DNA from: Zygnema cylindricum
Taxonomy: Eukaryota > Streptophyta > Zygnematophyceae > Zygnematales > Zygnemataceae
Assembly: GCA_037447655.1 (NCBI GenBank)
Contig: JBBHKE010001317.1
Coordinates: 92,501-156,500, forward strand
DNA length: 64,000 bases
Direction of reading: 5' to 3'
Shown piece by piece: positions 47,592 through 58,213 of this stretch. Position numbers and translations under genes: made by a program. Within the stretch, counting starts at the first letter, position 1, and each line of letters starts with the position of its first letter. The notes below the pieces were generated by a model. That model did not search any database. It saw nothing but the letters and a program-made list of their open reading frames with translations, and had not been told where the DNA came from.

Positions 47592-48656
47592 AAAAAAACA
47601 ATTAAAGGAAAAAAAAAAACTTAGAAAAAACAACATCAAAGCATGAAAAACAATTGAAAAATTAGAAAAACAATTCAAAAGACGAAAAAAAACTGAAATA
47701 AACAAAAAAAATAAAAAAAAACAAAAAAAGTCAAAAAATTGAACAAAAACCATTATATACAACCAAAAAATAAAATAATATAAAGAAAATGTGACGAACA
47801 TAAAGCACGTAAGATTACTTAAAATAAAAAGTAATGATATAAATGGTGAGAGTTTTTTTTAAGCATACCGCTGGTAGCTCAACATATGCCATTTCAACCC
47901 ACGGCCAAAACATAGTACAAAGAGTAAAAAGGGGTTCCACCTTGGAATGATGTATAAATTATTTCTTGGTGTTGTTTTCATGGCCACAGGCTTGAAATAG
48001 AATGTCCGTTGGCAAATCCGTAATGTATGAATATGAGAAGTGGTCGGATGTCCAACGTCTCGTCACTTTGATGGCTTCTCAATCAGCACTGAAATATTTA
48101 CCATAAAAAAAATCAAACTTGGAAAATTGGAACATAGATAACAAAGCTTCACTATTTCAAAAAAATGTATGATAAAAATCAAACGTTGAGTTTACAAAAA
48201 CACACCCTCTTGTCGCCAACATCGTTGCTCGTTGACCACGTCCGGCATAGGTTTGATGAGATAAGGAAATATTTTTGGTTTTGAATGTTTTTTTTATATA
48301 ATGAAACTGTTTATTATGGCAAAGAGGTTGTATGAACATTATTTATTTTCCTTCTTCGTCCTTCACTAAAACTCTCCCTTCCGTCAAGGGTTCCCCGTCC
48401 CAAGTTTCTTTTGTTGAAAAATTAGGAATTGCATTTTCATTTGTAGCTAATTCCCACATTCAAAAGAACTATTGGGCCACAACGCTTACTGGACTAATAA
48501 GAAAGTCTAAGTGATGCAAGCATCCAATAAATTCAACACGACCATTATTATATGACGGATAAAAAACATTATAGAAAAACCTAATAAAATTAGTAAAAAT
48601 TGTTCTGGGTTATCTACAAAACATTACGAAAATAAACATTTCGTTAAAGCTTTAGT
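46577..48656 (-). pseudogene. Crypton-type tyrosine recombinase with GCR1_C-like domain, copy R2 (5'-truncated)
   Basis: On the minus strand: LHHLDFLISPVSVVAQ, MWELATNENAIPNFSTKETW and GEPLTEGRVLVKDEEGK; SHQTYAGRGQRATMLATRG (HxxR box as YxxR). An apparent intron then runs from a GTGTGT donor at 48209 to TTTCAG at about 48093. RRWTSDHFSYSYITDLP follows with the catalytic Tyr kept, then CTMFWPWVEMAYVELPA. The C-terminal part is open from 47137 to 46577, with MCYVKETLSSLKEKMCILDE (helical) and IKDVWKAYFDCIGEILSFAK, SCRKGESQEFYNWNVILVEV, matching the GCR1_C pattern W-x-E-x-x-x-G, WRK, FYxRR-x-I. Stops and frameshifts elsewhere show decay. Confidence 0.8.
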
Positions 48657-48657
48657 A

Positions 48658-49960
48658 TGGGCTCCATTGCCACAGAGAATTCGTAGGTCCAAAGGAAGCT
48701 AATCTAGATAGTGCCGACTCCAACTTGATATAAACCCAAATGACTGACCCCTTGACAATCAGCACCCCAATATAGCTCCACCCTTGTGAAATAACACTTT
48801 CTGTGTGCTCAGTTTCACCACAGAATGCAAAGTTATAATATAAGATTTGGACACATTTACCCACTTTGACTTTCCCTAAGAAATTCAGCCACCCAAGCAA
48901 GAAAAAACTATAACCGACTACTCCCCCATGTAGCTTGGACTCCCTTGAGCCCGTAGCAAAAAGAATCACTGAATTTGGTCAACTGAATTGATTGTTATGG
49001 CTGGCCAAAGTTTGCCATTTATACAAGGTGCTCTCTAGGAGAGAGGTGGCTACCTACCCGAAAAATTCTAAGTCCTAAACCCCTCTCTAAACCCTCTAGT
49101 ATTGAGGTACGGACCAATCACATTACTGTATAGTACATAAAGGTACAGATGTCAATGTACCTTTTGTACGGTCATCGTACGACATGGCTAAAAAGTCAAC
49201 ACATGTCTTATCCGGATTCGCTCTTATAATCCCGAAATTCGTGCTGTCAAATATCATCTCTCCACGTGGCTCTAGGTCATGCCACTTCCAAAAATCGGTA
49301 CCCTACAAGAAAGTACAAGTGGCGAAGTACTTTGTGTACGTACAATGTACGAAATCGCCATAGTGCGATATTTGTCACTTCCGGATTTGTTTTCTACCGT
49401 TCCGGAAATTTCGTAAGCCCGTATGATGTTGCCACGTGTCATCTGGAGTGGCGGCGTCTGCAAATTGCCAAATTGTCCTTTTCGCGATGTCAGCGCTAAC
49501 CACGGCCGTCCGATTTACATCGTTATTTAAAACGGACCGTCGAAATAAATGTCCGTACTATTTATTTCAACTGGTACTAAAAGTTTAACTTATTCTATGC
49601 CCCATATACCTTAATCCAGTTTAATGGAAAACCCTACCGGTAACTATATAAATATATGTCAAACCCTCTATGTCCTAGCACTAGTCCTAGGCTAAATGGA
49701 CAAAGCTAACGACTGCGGGATGATTGACGGCCGGTAGGTACCAGGAACAATTCCTGGGTCCATCAAATATAGTTTTAGTAAACATATCTATTATCTACTA
49801 CTGTCTCTCTGGAGAGCTTAGGCAGCCATGTGCTCTAGCTCCCTCTCCAGCCTTTAGTGACTACAACAATTGTGGGGGCTTGGAGAAGGAGGTTAGAGGC
49901 AGACTGCCTCTGCTATTTTTCTATCCTAAAACAGACCTAGAAAATACATAAATATCAGCA
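48658..49960 (-). repeat. Copia G 3' LTR
   Basis: Forward sequence starts TGGGCTCCATTGCC and ends AAATATCAGCA. It carries a TATA region (48999-49030 on the minus strand), the GGGCTCAAGGGAGTCC hairpin, a GTAC-rich U3 and the tRNA-like module (49688-49760). Confidence 0.9.
49688..49760 (+). other. tRNA-like module in copia G 3' LTR
   Basis: TAGGCTAAATGG is A-box-like and GGAACAATTCC B-box-like. CCAGG-AACAATT-CCTGG forms a perfect 5-bp stem with a 7-base loop, the geometry of a T arm. Antisense to the element. Confidence 0.55.
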
Positions 49961-49989
49961 CTCCCCTTATTTTCTACTCTATATTCCTT

Positions 49990-51838
49990 TCAACTTCCAC
50001 AAACAAATGAACAAACATCCCCTCTATTTTTCTTTTCCTTTTTCTTTTTCGTTTTCGTTTTATAAAACATAAGAAAAATACTCTCGTATTTAACACAGTG
50101 CATTAGATGAACAGAAATAATAATTGCATCACACATTATATTTAACATCCCACTTTTTATAAATCCGAGCAAAGATTTTATCCACCTCCTCACTTTTCCA
50201 TCCACACACAAGCCGATTTCCCTCTTGCGATCCAAACAGCCAGCCCCATCTCCAATCTGCAACATACACCCAGATGCTAACCCTTTTACAGGCACACCTT
50301 CATAAATGTCATCACTTCCTTTACTGATGTCAAACCCATTACCCCGAAAAGTTAAACTTTCCTCACTCTTTCCCATGGATTTCTTTCCACTCTCACTTTC
50401 TAAATTTATTCCCAATAAATATTTCTCCTCCCCTAAACCTTTCATTAAATATTCCTCTTCTCCCCTATCTTTTAAAACCCCTTTGAGTTTCACTTCTCCC
50501 CTTTCCCCGGAATCCGTTGAAGTCTCCCATTCCGACCAGTTTTCTGTTTCCCAATTATCTATAAAATTATCCTCATTAATTTTACCTTTCCCATTTTCAC
50601 TTATGGATCCTAGATTTGACTTTCGCATTTCTAAGTCATCCACTCTACACTCCTTGACATCCTCAACTGCCTCCCCTCTCTTTACTTCCCTTATACCTCC
50701 GAAAGCACACTGTTTCCTTTGTGGAATTTCAGTGTACTTTTCTCTCTTCTCCATTCTACCGATGTGAAGAAGCTCCAATATTTCTTCATCCTCTTTCTCC
50801 ACTTCCCCTTCTTCCTCCTCATTCATGTACCAACTTCTAGGTTCTTCCAACAAGGACACTCCTCCATATAGTGACCTAGTTTCCTACAATCGAAGCAAAC
50901 TCCCTTTTCAAAGTTTCCCTTTCTTTTCCTCTCCTCTTCTTCCACCGAAGTTTCGATAAGGTTTACCTTTGTCTTTCTTCGTCTCATCCCGCTTCCGCTC
51001 GTCACCGCCCTTCCTCAAATCACGCTTCCGCCAGTCACCACTAGCTGTAAATGCAATCACCCTTTCACTTCCCTTACGAAGCTCCAAAGTACTTTCCCTC
51101 TCAAGAATTATCCCCATGGTAATGCTCCAAGTCCATGAGGAGACATCCATTCCCTGCATACGGTAAATGATGTCTTCGTACTCATCTGGGATCTTCATAA
51201 TTAGTGTATTAATCTTTCTCTCCTCACATTCTACATATCCCGCACTAGCAAGCTCAACATATAATGCAGCAATATCATTGCAAAACTCTATCATGCTAGC
51301 GCCTTTATAAACATAGGCCTCTATTTCTTGTTTTACTAACTGCTGCCTCTGTATAGTCTCACTCTTATAAATCTGAATTAGTGCTTCCCATATCTCTGAA
51401 TGCTTCTTTAAATTTATAAGAGTAATAGCTATGGACTTAGACACGTTTCAAAGTATGAGATGCTTTGCTATAGTGTTTTTGTATTCCCATATTTTTCTGT
51501 CATTTTTTTCACTTTTAATCCCTACTAGTGGTACCGTAGCCGAGAGCCTAGTTCCCCTCACCATTGGTGTCCCTTTATACTTCTCCCCTATTTCCCTTTC
51601 CACGGTAATGATTTTCTTTTCACCTTCCGCTGCATCTAAACTCCTGTTGGTTTTCTGGGCAGCCCCAGATGATTCTCTATAGTGAGCTCCACCAAAGCCG
51701 GGTGGCGGACACCTCACTTGTCCCGAAACAATTCCCCACAAGTGCTTCTCGAAAAGCAATCCCTCCATTGTTAACTCCCAATAAGTGAATTATGTTCCAT
51801 CAAACATAGGCACACTAGATGGTGGGCCCATAACCTAA
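49990..51838 (-). pseudogene. Copia G gag fused to pol remnants
   Basis: Gag starts VMGPPSSVPMFDGT, has one stop, then reads TYWELTMEGLLFEKHLWGIV. It is open over 51768-51448 and 51444-50908 (IWEYKNTIAKHLIL, then ALIQIYKSETIQRQQLVKQE and DIAALYVELASAGYVECEER) with a perfect zinc knuckle CFDCRKLGHYMEEC near 50920. From 50859 to 49990 one frame of 289 codons has an acidic part, then GLGEEKYLLGINLES (RT end) and SDDIYEGVPVKGLASGCML and WIKSLLGFIKSGMLNIMCD (RNase H). Domains are shrunk and no YVDD is left, so only Gag could ever have worked. Confidence 0.85.
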
Positions 51839-51845
51839 AATCCTA

Positions 51846-53146
51846 TAGGCTCCATTGCCACACAGAATTCGCAGGTCCAAACGAAGCTAATCTAGATAGT
51901 GCCGACTCCAACTTGATATAAACCCAAATGACTGACCCCTTGAAAATCAGAACCTCAATATAGCTTCACCCTTATGAAATAACACTTTCTGTGTGCTCAG
52001 TTCCACCACAGAATGCAAAGTTAGAATATGAGATTTGGAAACATTCACCCAATTTGACTTTCCCTAAGAAATTCAGCCACCCAGGCAAGCAAAAATTCTG
52101 ATGGACTACTCCCTTGTGTAGCGTGGACTCCCATGAGTCCGGAGCAAAAAGAATCACTAAATTTGGTCAACTGAGTTGATTGTTATGGCTGGCCAAAGTT
52201 TGCCATTTATATAAGGTGCTCTCTAGGAGAGAGGTGACTACCTACCCGGAAAATTCTAAGTCCTAAACCCCTCTCTAAACCCTCTAGTATTGAGGTACGG
52301 ACCAATCACATTAATGTATAGTATATAAAGGTACAGATGCTGGTATACCTTTTGTACGGTCATCGTACGACATGGCTAAAAAGTCAACACATGTCCTATT
52401 CGGATTCGCTCTTATAATCCCGAAATTCGAGCTGTCAAATATTATCTCTCCACGTGGCTCCAAGTCATGCTACGTCCAAAAAACGGTACCGTACAAGAAA
52501 GTACAAGTGCCGGAGTACTTTGTGTATGTACAATGTACGAAATCGTCAGTGCGACATTTGTCACTTCCGGATTTGTTTCCTGCCGTTCCGGAAATTTCGT
52601 AAGCCCGTATGATGTTGCCACGTGTCATCTGGAGTGGCGGCGTCTGCAAATTGCCAAATTATCTTTTTCGCAATGTCGGCGCTAACCACGGCCGTCCGAT
52701 TTACATCGTCATTTAAAACGGACCGTCGAAATAAATGTCCGTACTATTTATTTCGTCCGGTACAAAAAGTACAACTGTTTCTATGCCCCATATACCGTAA
52801 TCGCGTTTAATGGAAAACCCTACCTGTAACTATATAAATATCTGTCAAACCCTCTATGTCGTAGCACTAGTCCTAGGCTAAATGGACAAAGCTAACGACT
52901 GCGGGATGATTGACGGCCGGTAGGTACCAGGAACAATTCCTGGGTGCGTCAAATATCTTTTTAGTAAACATATCTATTATCTACTACTGTCTCTCTGGAG
53001 AGCTTAGGCAGCCATGGGCTCTAGCTCCCTCTCCAGCCTTTAGTGACTACAACAAGTGTGGGGGCTGGGAGAAGGAGGTTAGAGGTAGACTGCCTCTCCT
53101 ACTTTTCTATCCTAAAACAGACCTAGAAAATACATAAATATCAACA
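51846..53146 (-). repeat. Copia G 5' LTR
   Basis: Forward sequence starts TAGGCTCCATTGCC (TG changed to TA) and ends AAATATCAACA. The TATA region reads CTTATATAAATGG on the minus strand (52215-52203). Thirteen GTAC words lie between 52295 and 52770. Confidence 0.9.
52873..52945 (+). other. tRNA-like module in copia G 5' LTR
   Basis: Same as at 49688-49760, including the CCAGG-AACAATT-CCTGG arm. Confidence 0.55.
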
Positions 53147-54300
53147 GTGCAAGCAAACTTGCAGCTTCAGGGGGGGTGAGAGGCAAGGAGAAAGACTTTA
53201 TCATCAAAATTTTCCATTCCAAGCGTTTCACCCAAATCCAAGGATTCCTTAGTGGGGGGGAGCCGAGGCTCACAAAGGGACAGCCTGGTGGAAGTTGTCA
53301 ACAGCATCGTCGTAACAAGAGGAGGAGAAGTAGACCCACTAGTAGGGCTGGAATTGACATCTCCCGCTGGGGTGGACCCCCGTAAGCATGGGCAGCAGTG
53401 GAACCCAGGGAGATGGATTGGACCTTGGGTGAGCAGCTAGACCCTCAGAAGAAGGCCCCGCTCTCCAAATTGTTAGAGGAGAACAAATAAGTGTTCTCAT
53501 GTTCAGATACCGACGTTGGAATTTACAAAGGTACCCCCTTTCGTATCGATTTGATAGACAGCGATCGTTTGGCAAAAGCAATATCCACTCATCTTTAAGG
53601 AATAATGATTTATCACGGCAAAGGTACCTCCCTTGTGGAGGCATGATTAGTGAAGGAAAGTACTAGACTCCATGGGTTTGCGTCCCCAACCGTTTTTCCA
53701 CCCAAGAAGGACTCGTCTGGGAATACAGTAGACTTTCGGATGTGTGGAGACTACCAAATGCTCAACACGGCAACCGTACCGCACCGATACCTAATGCTTA
53801 CCCTGGAACAGATCTTCGACTCGCAGGTCGGGGCTACCATTTATTCCACTCTAGATATTAAGAATGGGTTTAACCAAATCGAATGGAGCCAAACCACCGG
53901 GAAAGGACAACATTTTGGGCGGGGTCCAAGATGTATGAATGGCTCTACATGCCTTTTGGGTTGAAGAATATACCAGCGAAATCCCAACGGCCAATGGACA
54001 AGGCGCTTCGGGGAATTAATTGTGCAGAGTGCTATATCGACTATGTGATTATCTTTTTAAAGACCTTCGAGGAACACTTGGAGCACATACAGATTGTACT
54101 TCGGGCCCTCCAAGCAGGGGGCTTGAAATGTCACGAAGGTAAGGGAATTTTTGGGGTGCAAAAAATTATTTACCTGGGACATGAAGTTACTCTCGGGACA
54201 GTGGGTCCCCATATGGTCAAGGTGGCAGCCCTTGATGCACGTCCCTCTCCGGAAGACGTTTCTGCACTCCTCACGTTTTTAGGCCTGGCCAACTAATATC
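53147..54300 (+). pseudogene. Gypsy H reverse transcriptase
   Basis: Readable pieces: GTPFRIDLIDSDR, TRLHGFASPTVFPPKKD, RMCGDYQMLNTATVPHRYLM, ATIYSTLDIKNGFNQIE and YEWLYMPFGLKNIPAKSQR. The active site reads YIDYVIIF instead of YIDDIIIF, so the second Asp is lost. The end reads KIIYLGHEVT. A one-base shift near 53895 and further stops break it. The upstream 300 bases may be the protease linker but match nothing clearly. Confidence 0.88.
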
Positions 54301-54990
54301 AGAGATTCATCCCGTGTTTAGCAGTCATGCCCAACCTTTGAACTAGTTATTGCGGAACGACAAAGAGTGGCAGTGGGCGGAAGTACAACAAATTTCATTC
54401 CAGTTTATGAAGGATCCCCTTAAACAACACCTTGTGATCCGGATGCCCGATCATTAGAGGTCTTTCCTCCTATATTTTGATTAGAGCAGGTTTAGATTGG
54501 GAGATGTTTTGGCTCACTTGGATGATGTTCGGGCCGAATATGTGGTGGCTTACGCCAATAAAAGCAATAACCGAGCGGAGGGGAATTACAACAGCTACCA
54601 CGGAGAGTTACTTGCAGCTTTTTGGGCAATCCTACATTTTCGACCATATCTGTATTGGGTTCATTTCACTATGATTACGGATCACCAGCCGCTCAAGTGG
54701 ATTATGAAAAACACTCAGCTAACCGGCAAGCTAGCTTGATGGGTTTTAATATTGGAGGAATATGATTTTAGCATAATCCACCGGGCCAGGGAAATCCATG
54801 GGAACGCCGACAGACTTAGCAGAAATCCTAACCTTTCCACCAAAGATTCTATCGGGGCCCGTCACGATGAGGATCCCAAAATCAGTTTAAGACTTATTCA
54901 GGCCTCTTGCAACTTTCTCTGCAGATGTGGAGGGGTAGGCGGCGATAGGGGCCGGGCGTAAGGATATTTGGATCGACCCCGATTCCCTTC
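54301..54990 (+). pseudogene. Gypsy H RNase H
   Basis: VVAYANKSNNRAEGNYNSYH, GELLAAFWAILHFRPYLY, FTMITDHQPLKWIMK and the end YDFSIIHRAREIHGNADRLS are the usual gypsy RNase H landmarks. Frameshifts near 54480 and a stop near 54737. Confidence 0.88.
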
Positions 54991-55044
54991 AGTCCATCCA
55001 TCAAGGTTCTCCTTTTTCCCATTTGTCTGGAGCTCCACTATCCC

Positions 55045-56462
55045 GTGTTCAAACCTGAATGGCGACGTATAATTGGAAAGGGGCATCCTAATCCGAAAGT
55101 GGACAGAAGGGGCGAGGAAAGTGGTTTATCCCCTGGCGGACTAGGAAACTCTTATTTTTCGACTCCACCAGCAATGTGGCCATTTTGGGCGGAAACGGAC
55201 TACCTGATTGGTTACAGGATCGTACTAGTGGCACGGGTTGCAGACCCTAGTCAACCAGATTGTGTAGACATGTCCTTCCTATTACCGAGTGAAAGAAGCT
55301 TTCGCAAGAAGGGAGGTACCCAACTTCATTCCCTTCCCATCAGGGGAATGTTTTATCAGTGATCTCAAGACCCATTGGATCTTGTACCCACTAGCAGGCG
55401 GGGGAACCGTTTTGTATTGGTGATGATAGAGCATTTTTCCAAATGGATAGAATTGGTGGTTCTACCCTGGAAGAAGTCTAGGGAAATTGCAGACGCATTC
55501 TTGCAAAGAGTATTGTCCCAATTTGAGGCACCTGCCGAAGTTATGACCGGCCAAGGCTTTGAATTTGCGGGAGAATTCTCCAACTTGTTGGAATTTTGCC
55601 TTATCAACCACCGGTTGACCAGCCGAGATCACCCGCAAGCCGAGGATTTGGCAGAAAGATGCGTGCAGACAGTGAAGCGATCACTACGGAAATATGTTGT
55701 GGAAGAGGATTTAGGAGAGTGGGACAGAAGGGTGCCTTGGATTGCCATGTAATTGCCATGGGGTACAGATTCAGTCGGCAAGCTTTCCTCCATACCAAAA
55801 GTCCTTACTTTATCATGTTTGGACGACATCCCATCCTGCCCGGCGCTGCCTCTGCTCAATCAGTGGTCCTTCTGGAAATGGATAACTGAGGGACGGTCAA
55901 GAAATTGATTGCCGACAGGGCCAAGGTATTCCAACGTGAAATGCCTCTCGCCATGGGGAACTTACAAGCAGCTCAGCACAAGGATCAACTCTGGTATTCT
56001 CAACGCCGGAGCGGGAATTTTGTCCTCGGCAATAACGATTTATGCCAGGGGATTTCGTGTACATGATGCAACAGAAGAAGGACACTCAGGATATTTCAGC
56101 GGAGCGGGTGATTTTAATGGTGGTAGAGGTTTCCAACAAGGGTGTTCTAACACTAGAGGGGGAAGGATAGTCGTAAAATCAAAGAGAATCAGATCAATGT
56201 GGCCCTTTGTCACCTCCTCGGTTTGGAAGACGAGCTGACTTTCCACCTTACCTATTCTGCTGACCCTCCTTCCTCTACCTCCGCCTGCCTCCGGTCATCT
56301 CAGTCGGGCCCTATACTGGTTTGCGATCGATGCGACCAGTGTTTGTATTAGTCCTGCCTCTTATCCTTTTGGGACTCTCGTCTTCAACCCTCTACCCTCT
56401 TGTTTTGCGCGAACTGCGAATTGAGCAGGTATTATATTTATTTTCTTAGTCCCGATGAATAA
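55045..56462 (+). pseudogene. Gypsy H integrase with C-terminal PHD-like zinc finger
   Basis: Integrase core reads LDLVPTSRRGNRFVLVMIEH, FSKWIELVVLPWKKS, VMTGQGFEFAGEFSNLLEFC (the catalytic Asp of TDQG changed to Gly) and DHPQAEDLAERCVQTVKRSL (the catalytic Glu region). It continues through FIMFGRHPILPG and, in another frame, RVILMVVEVSNKGVLTLEG. The last 60 codons, up to a TAA at 56460, read GPILVCDRCDQCLY-stop-SCLL, then LLFCANCELS, which fits the second half of a PHD finger with its His changed. No chromodomain is seen. A polypurine run GAGGGGGG follows. Confidence 0.8.
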
Positions 56463-56469
56463 GAGGGGG

Positions 56470-57922
56470 GAAAATTCGGACATCATCCCACACCTTTCCC
56501 TTTGACCTCATGGGGAAAGGGGGATGAGGAGGGGTTATCTTTTCTTTTCTTTTCCCTTCGCTTTCTCCCGCATCCATCCATTCGGCATGTCCCTTTCTTC
56601 CCTACGTTTGCATTCATGTCACCGTGAGGGATTGAGGCAGAAGGGGGCATGACCATTTCCCAGGGAGGCATTGGCATTTGGGATTCTTTGCAGCTCTCCC
56701 TTTGGACAACTCCGTGGATCATGGACCGTTCCTCTCTAATCATCAAGCACGCTCGACAGCTGTGAAACTCGTTTGCCTTCCTGGCACACCTACATATATC
56801 ATGGATTGTTAGAACCCTTTTTTCCCGTACGGTCATCAGCATACAGATATTGATGTGTAATAGACCGGACCGGATTCCTCTATTTTCCACACGGAGCGCG
56901 ACGCAATTTGGTTTACTTCTAACAGAGGCCGGACGACCAAGTTATTCCGCTCCCAATATTACAGTTCGCCACCTGGAAGCAGTTTCCCACTTCCCTAGAG
57001 GAGGGTACATTGTGGATTTTCACGCAACTTTTGGGATTGCAATCTAGATTATGCTGTTAGACGTCAATCGGACTTTTGTTTAGGTTTAACCGGCTTCCGG
57101 TTCATTAATTACCTTAAGTCCATGTTCGGCATTTCTGTGCCACTTGAGTACTTTAGACAGAATTAGTGGATCCGATTTGGACTCTCAGTTCGGGATTTAG
57201 CTGGATTATAAAGTATAACTTTTTTCCCTGAGTGTGGTAAGGCCTTATTTGTCCTATGTCTGTTCGATAGCACTTGCTCTCCGCTCATTGGCTCCTTGCT
57301 TTGCGTTGACCTTTTGGATTTTAAACTGGACAAACTCTGTTGTATAAGGCACTTGGGGTTACAGGAGACACGTTGTTGTTTTCACTACTGTCTCCTAAGA
57401 AAAACCTTAGAAAATTCTAGCAAACTTCTTTTGAAGAACTTTTGTTTGTTATGTGATTGCGACCCTACTGCCATCTTGGTTTGCATTTGTCCTTTGTGGA
57501 AATCGTAGTCCGGTTGGGTAGTTGGCACTATCTTTTTTTTTTGGGCGATTTTGGACTTGTGGCTATTTGATACCGAGAGGGGTCTTGCCGGTTCCGGGTT
57601 GCGGATACGGGAGTTAAGGAGGACTTTACCTGTTCCGATGTCTTCGGGAGAGATTTCGTCTCCTCTTGTTGTTAGCGTTGCGTTTGGGGTATGTTGAGCT
57701 CGTTTGCTATCTTTCCAAATTCTATCTTTATCTTTATCTTTTCTAGGGCAAGGTGGTATTGTTAATTCTAAGACAGCCTATTCTTCTTTTATTTTTCCGT
57801 TATTTTGCGTGAAAGTGCCTTTGTTCCCTCTTTGGTAGACCTTTTTGGGCTTCGGTTGCGTTTCAGCCGGGGTGAGCTACCAGAATCTTTTGGACCAGAA
57901 CAGTGGGATTTGAGAGAATATT
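56470..57922 (+). repeat. Gypsy H 3' LTR (right edge uncertain)
   Basis: Follows the polypurine run. Its first bases (AAAATTCGGACATC) match a second copy starting TGTTAGAAATTAGGACATC at 57923 but lack the TGTTAG. A TATAAAGTATAA stretch lies at about 57207. The right edge is set by the next copy and may be too far. Confidence 0.55.
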
Positions 57923-58213
57923 TGTTAGAAATTAGGACATCAGCCCACACCTTTCCCTCTGACCTAATAGGGAAAGGGGGAAGACGAGGGGGCATTTTTT
58001 TTTTCTTTTCCCTTCGCTCTCTCCCGCATCCATCCATTCGGCATGTCTATTTTTTCCCTATGTTTGCATTCATGTCACCGGGAGGGATTAGGGCAAAAGG
58101 GGGAATGACCATTTCCTAAGGAAGCATTCGCATCTGGGATTCTTTGTAGGTCTCCCTTAGGTCAACTTCGTGGATCATAGACCTTTCCTCTCTTATCATC
58201 AAGCGCGCTCGAT
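57923..58213 (+). repeat. Second gypsy H-type LTR start, truncated
   Basis: About 290 bases repeat 56470-56758 (CCCACACCTTTCCCT, CCGCATCCATCCATTCGGCATGT landmarks), then similarity stops at GATAGGAGAGG. Confidence 0.85.

Larger units (their letters stand above)
45050..48657 (-). mobile_element. Crypton-like transposon R2, 5' part cut by copia G
   Basis: Second copy of R1 with about three and a half tandem units downstream (45050-46140) and the recombinase gene from 46577 to its break at 48657. There the R1-like sequence AAAGCTTTAGT ends and the G LTR begins. The missing 5' part is not found beyond G at 53147, so a deletion or rearrangement came with or after insertion. Confidence 0.75.
48658..53146 (-). 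mobile_element. Copia element G, non-autonomous (gag plus collapsed pol)
   Basis: Two long LTRs (48658-49960, 51846-53146; about 1.3 kb each, highly similar) flank only 1.9 kb. The inside, read on the minus strand, holds gag and then small leftovers of protease, RT and RNase H in one mostly open frame. The polypurine tract matches that of F. Flanking five bases differ (TAGTA and GTGCA), so the two ends no longer share an insertion site. Confidence 0.88.
53147..57922 (+). mobile_element. Ty3/gypsy element H, 5'-truncated
   Basis: Begins next to the G LTR without a 5' LTR, primer site or gag. It holds RT, RNase H and integrase in gypsy order, a PHD-like finger, a polypurine tract and a probable 3' LTR. 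Only gypsy element in the window. The base composition is clearly higher in GC than the copias. Many stops and frameshifts. Confidence 0.85.

Noticed and set aside
50306-50767. 153-codon plus-strand frame
   Set aside because: Exact antisense of the copia G gag-pol frame.
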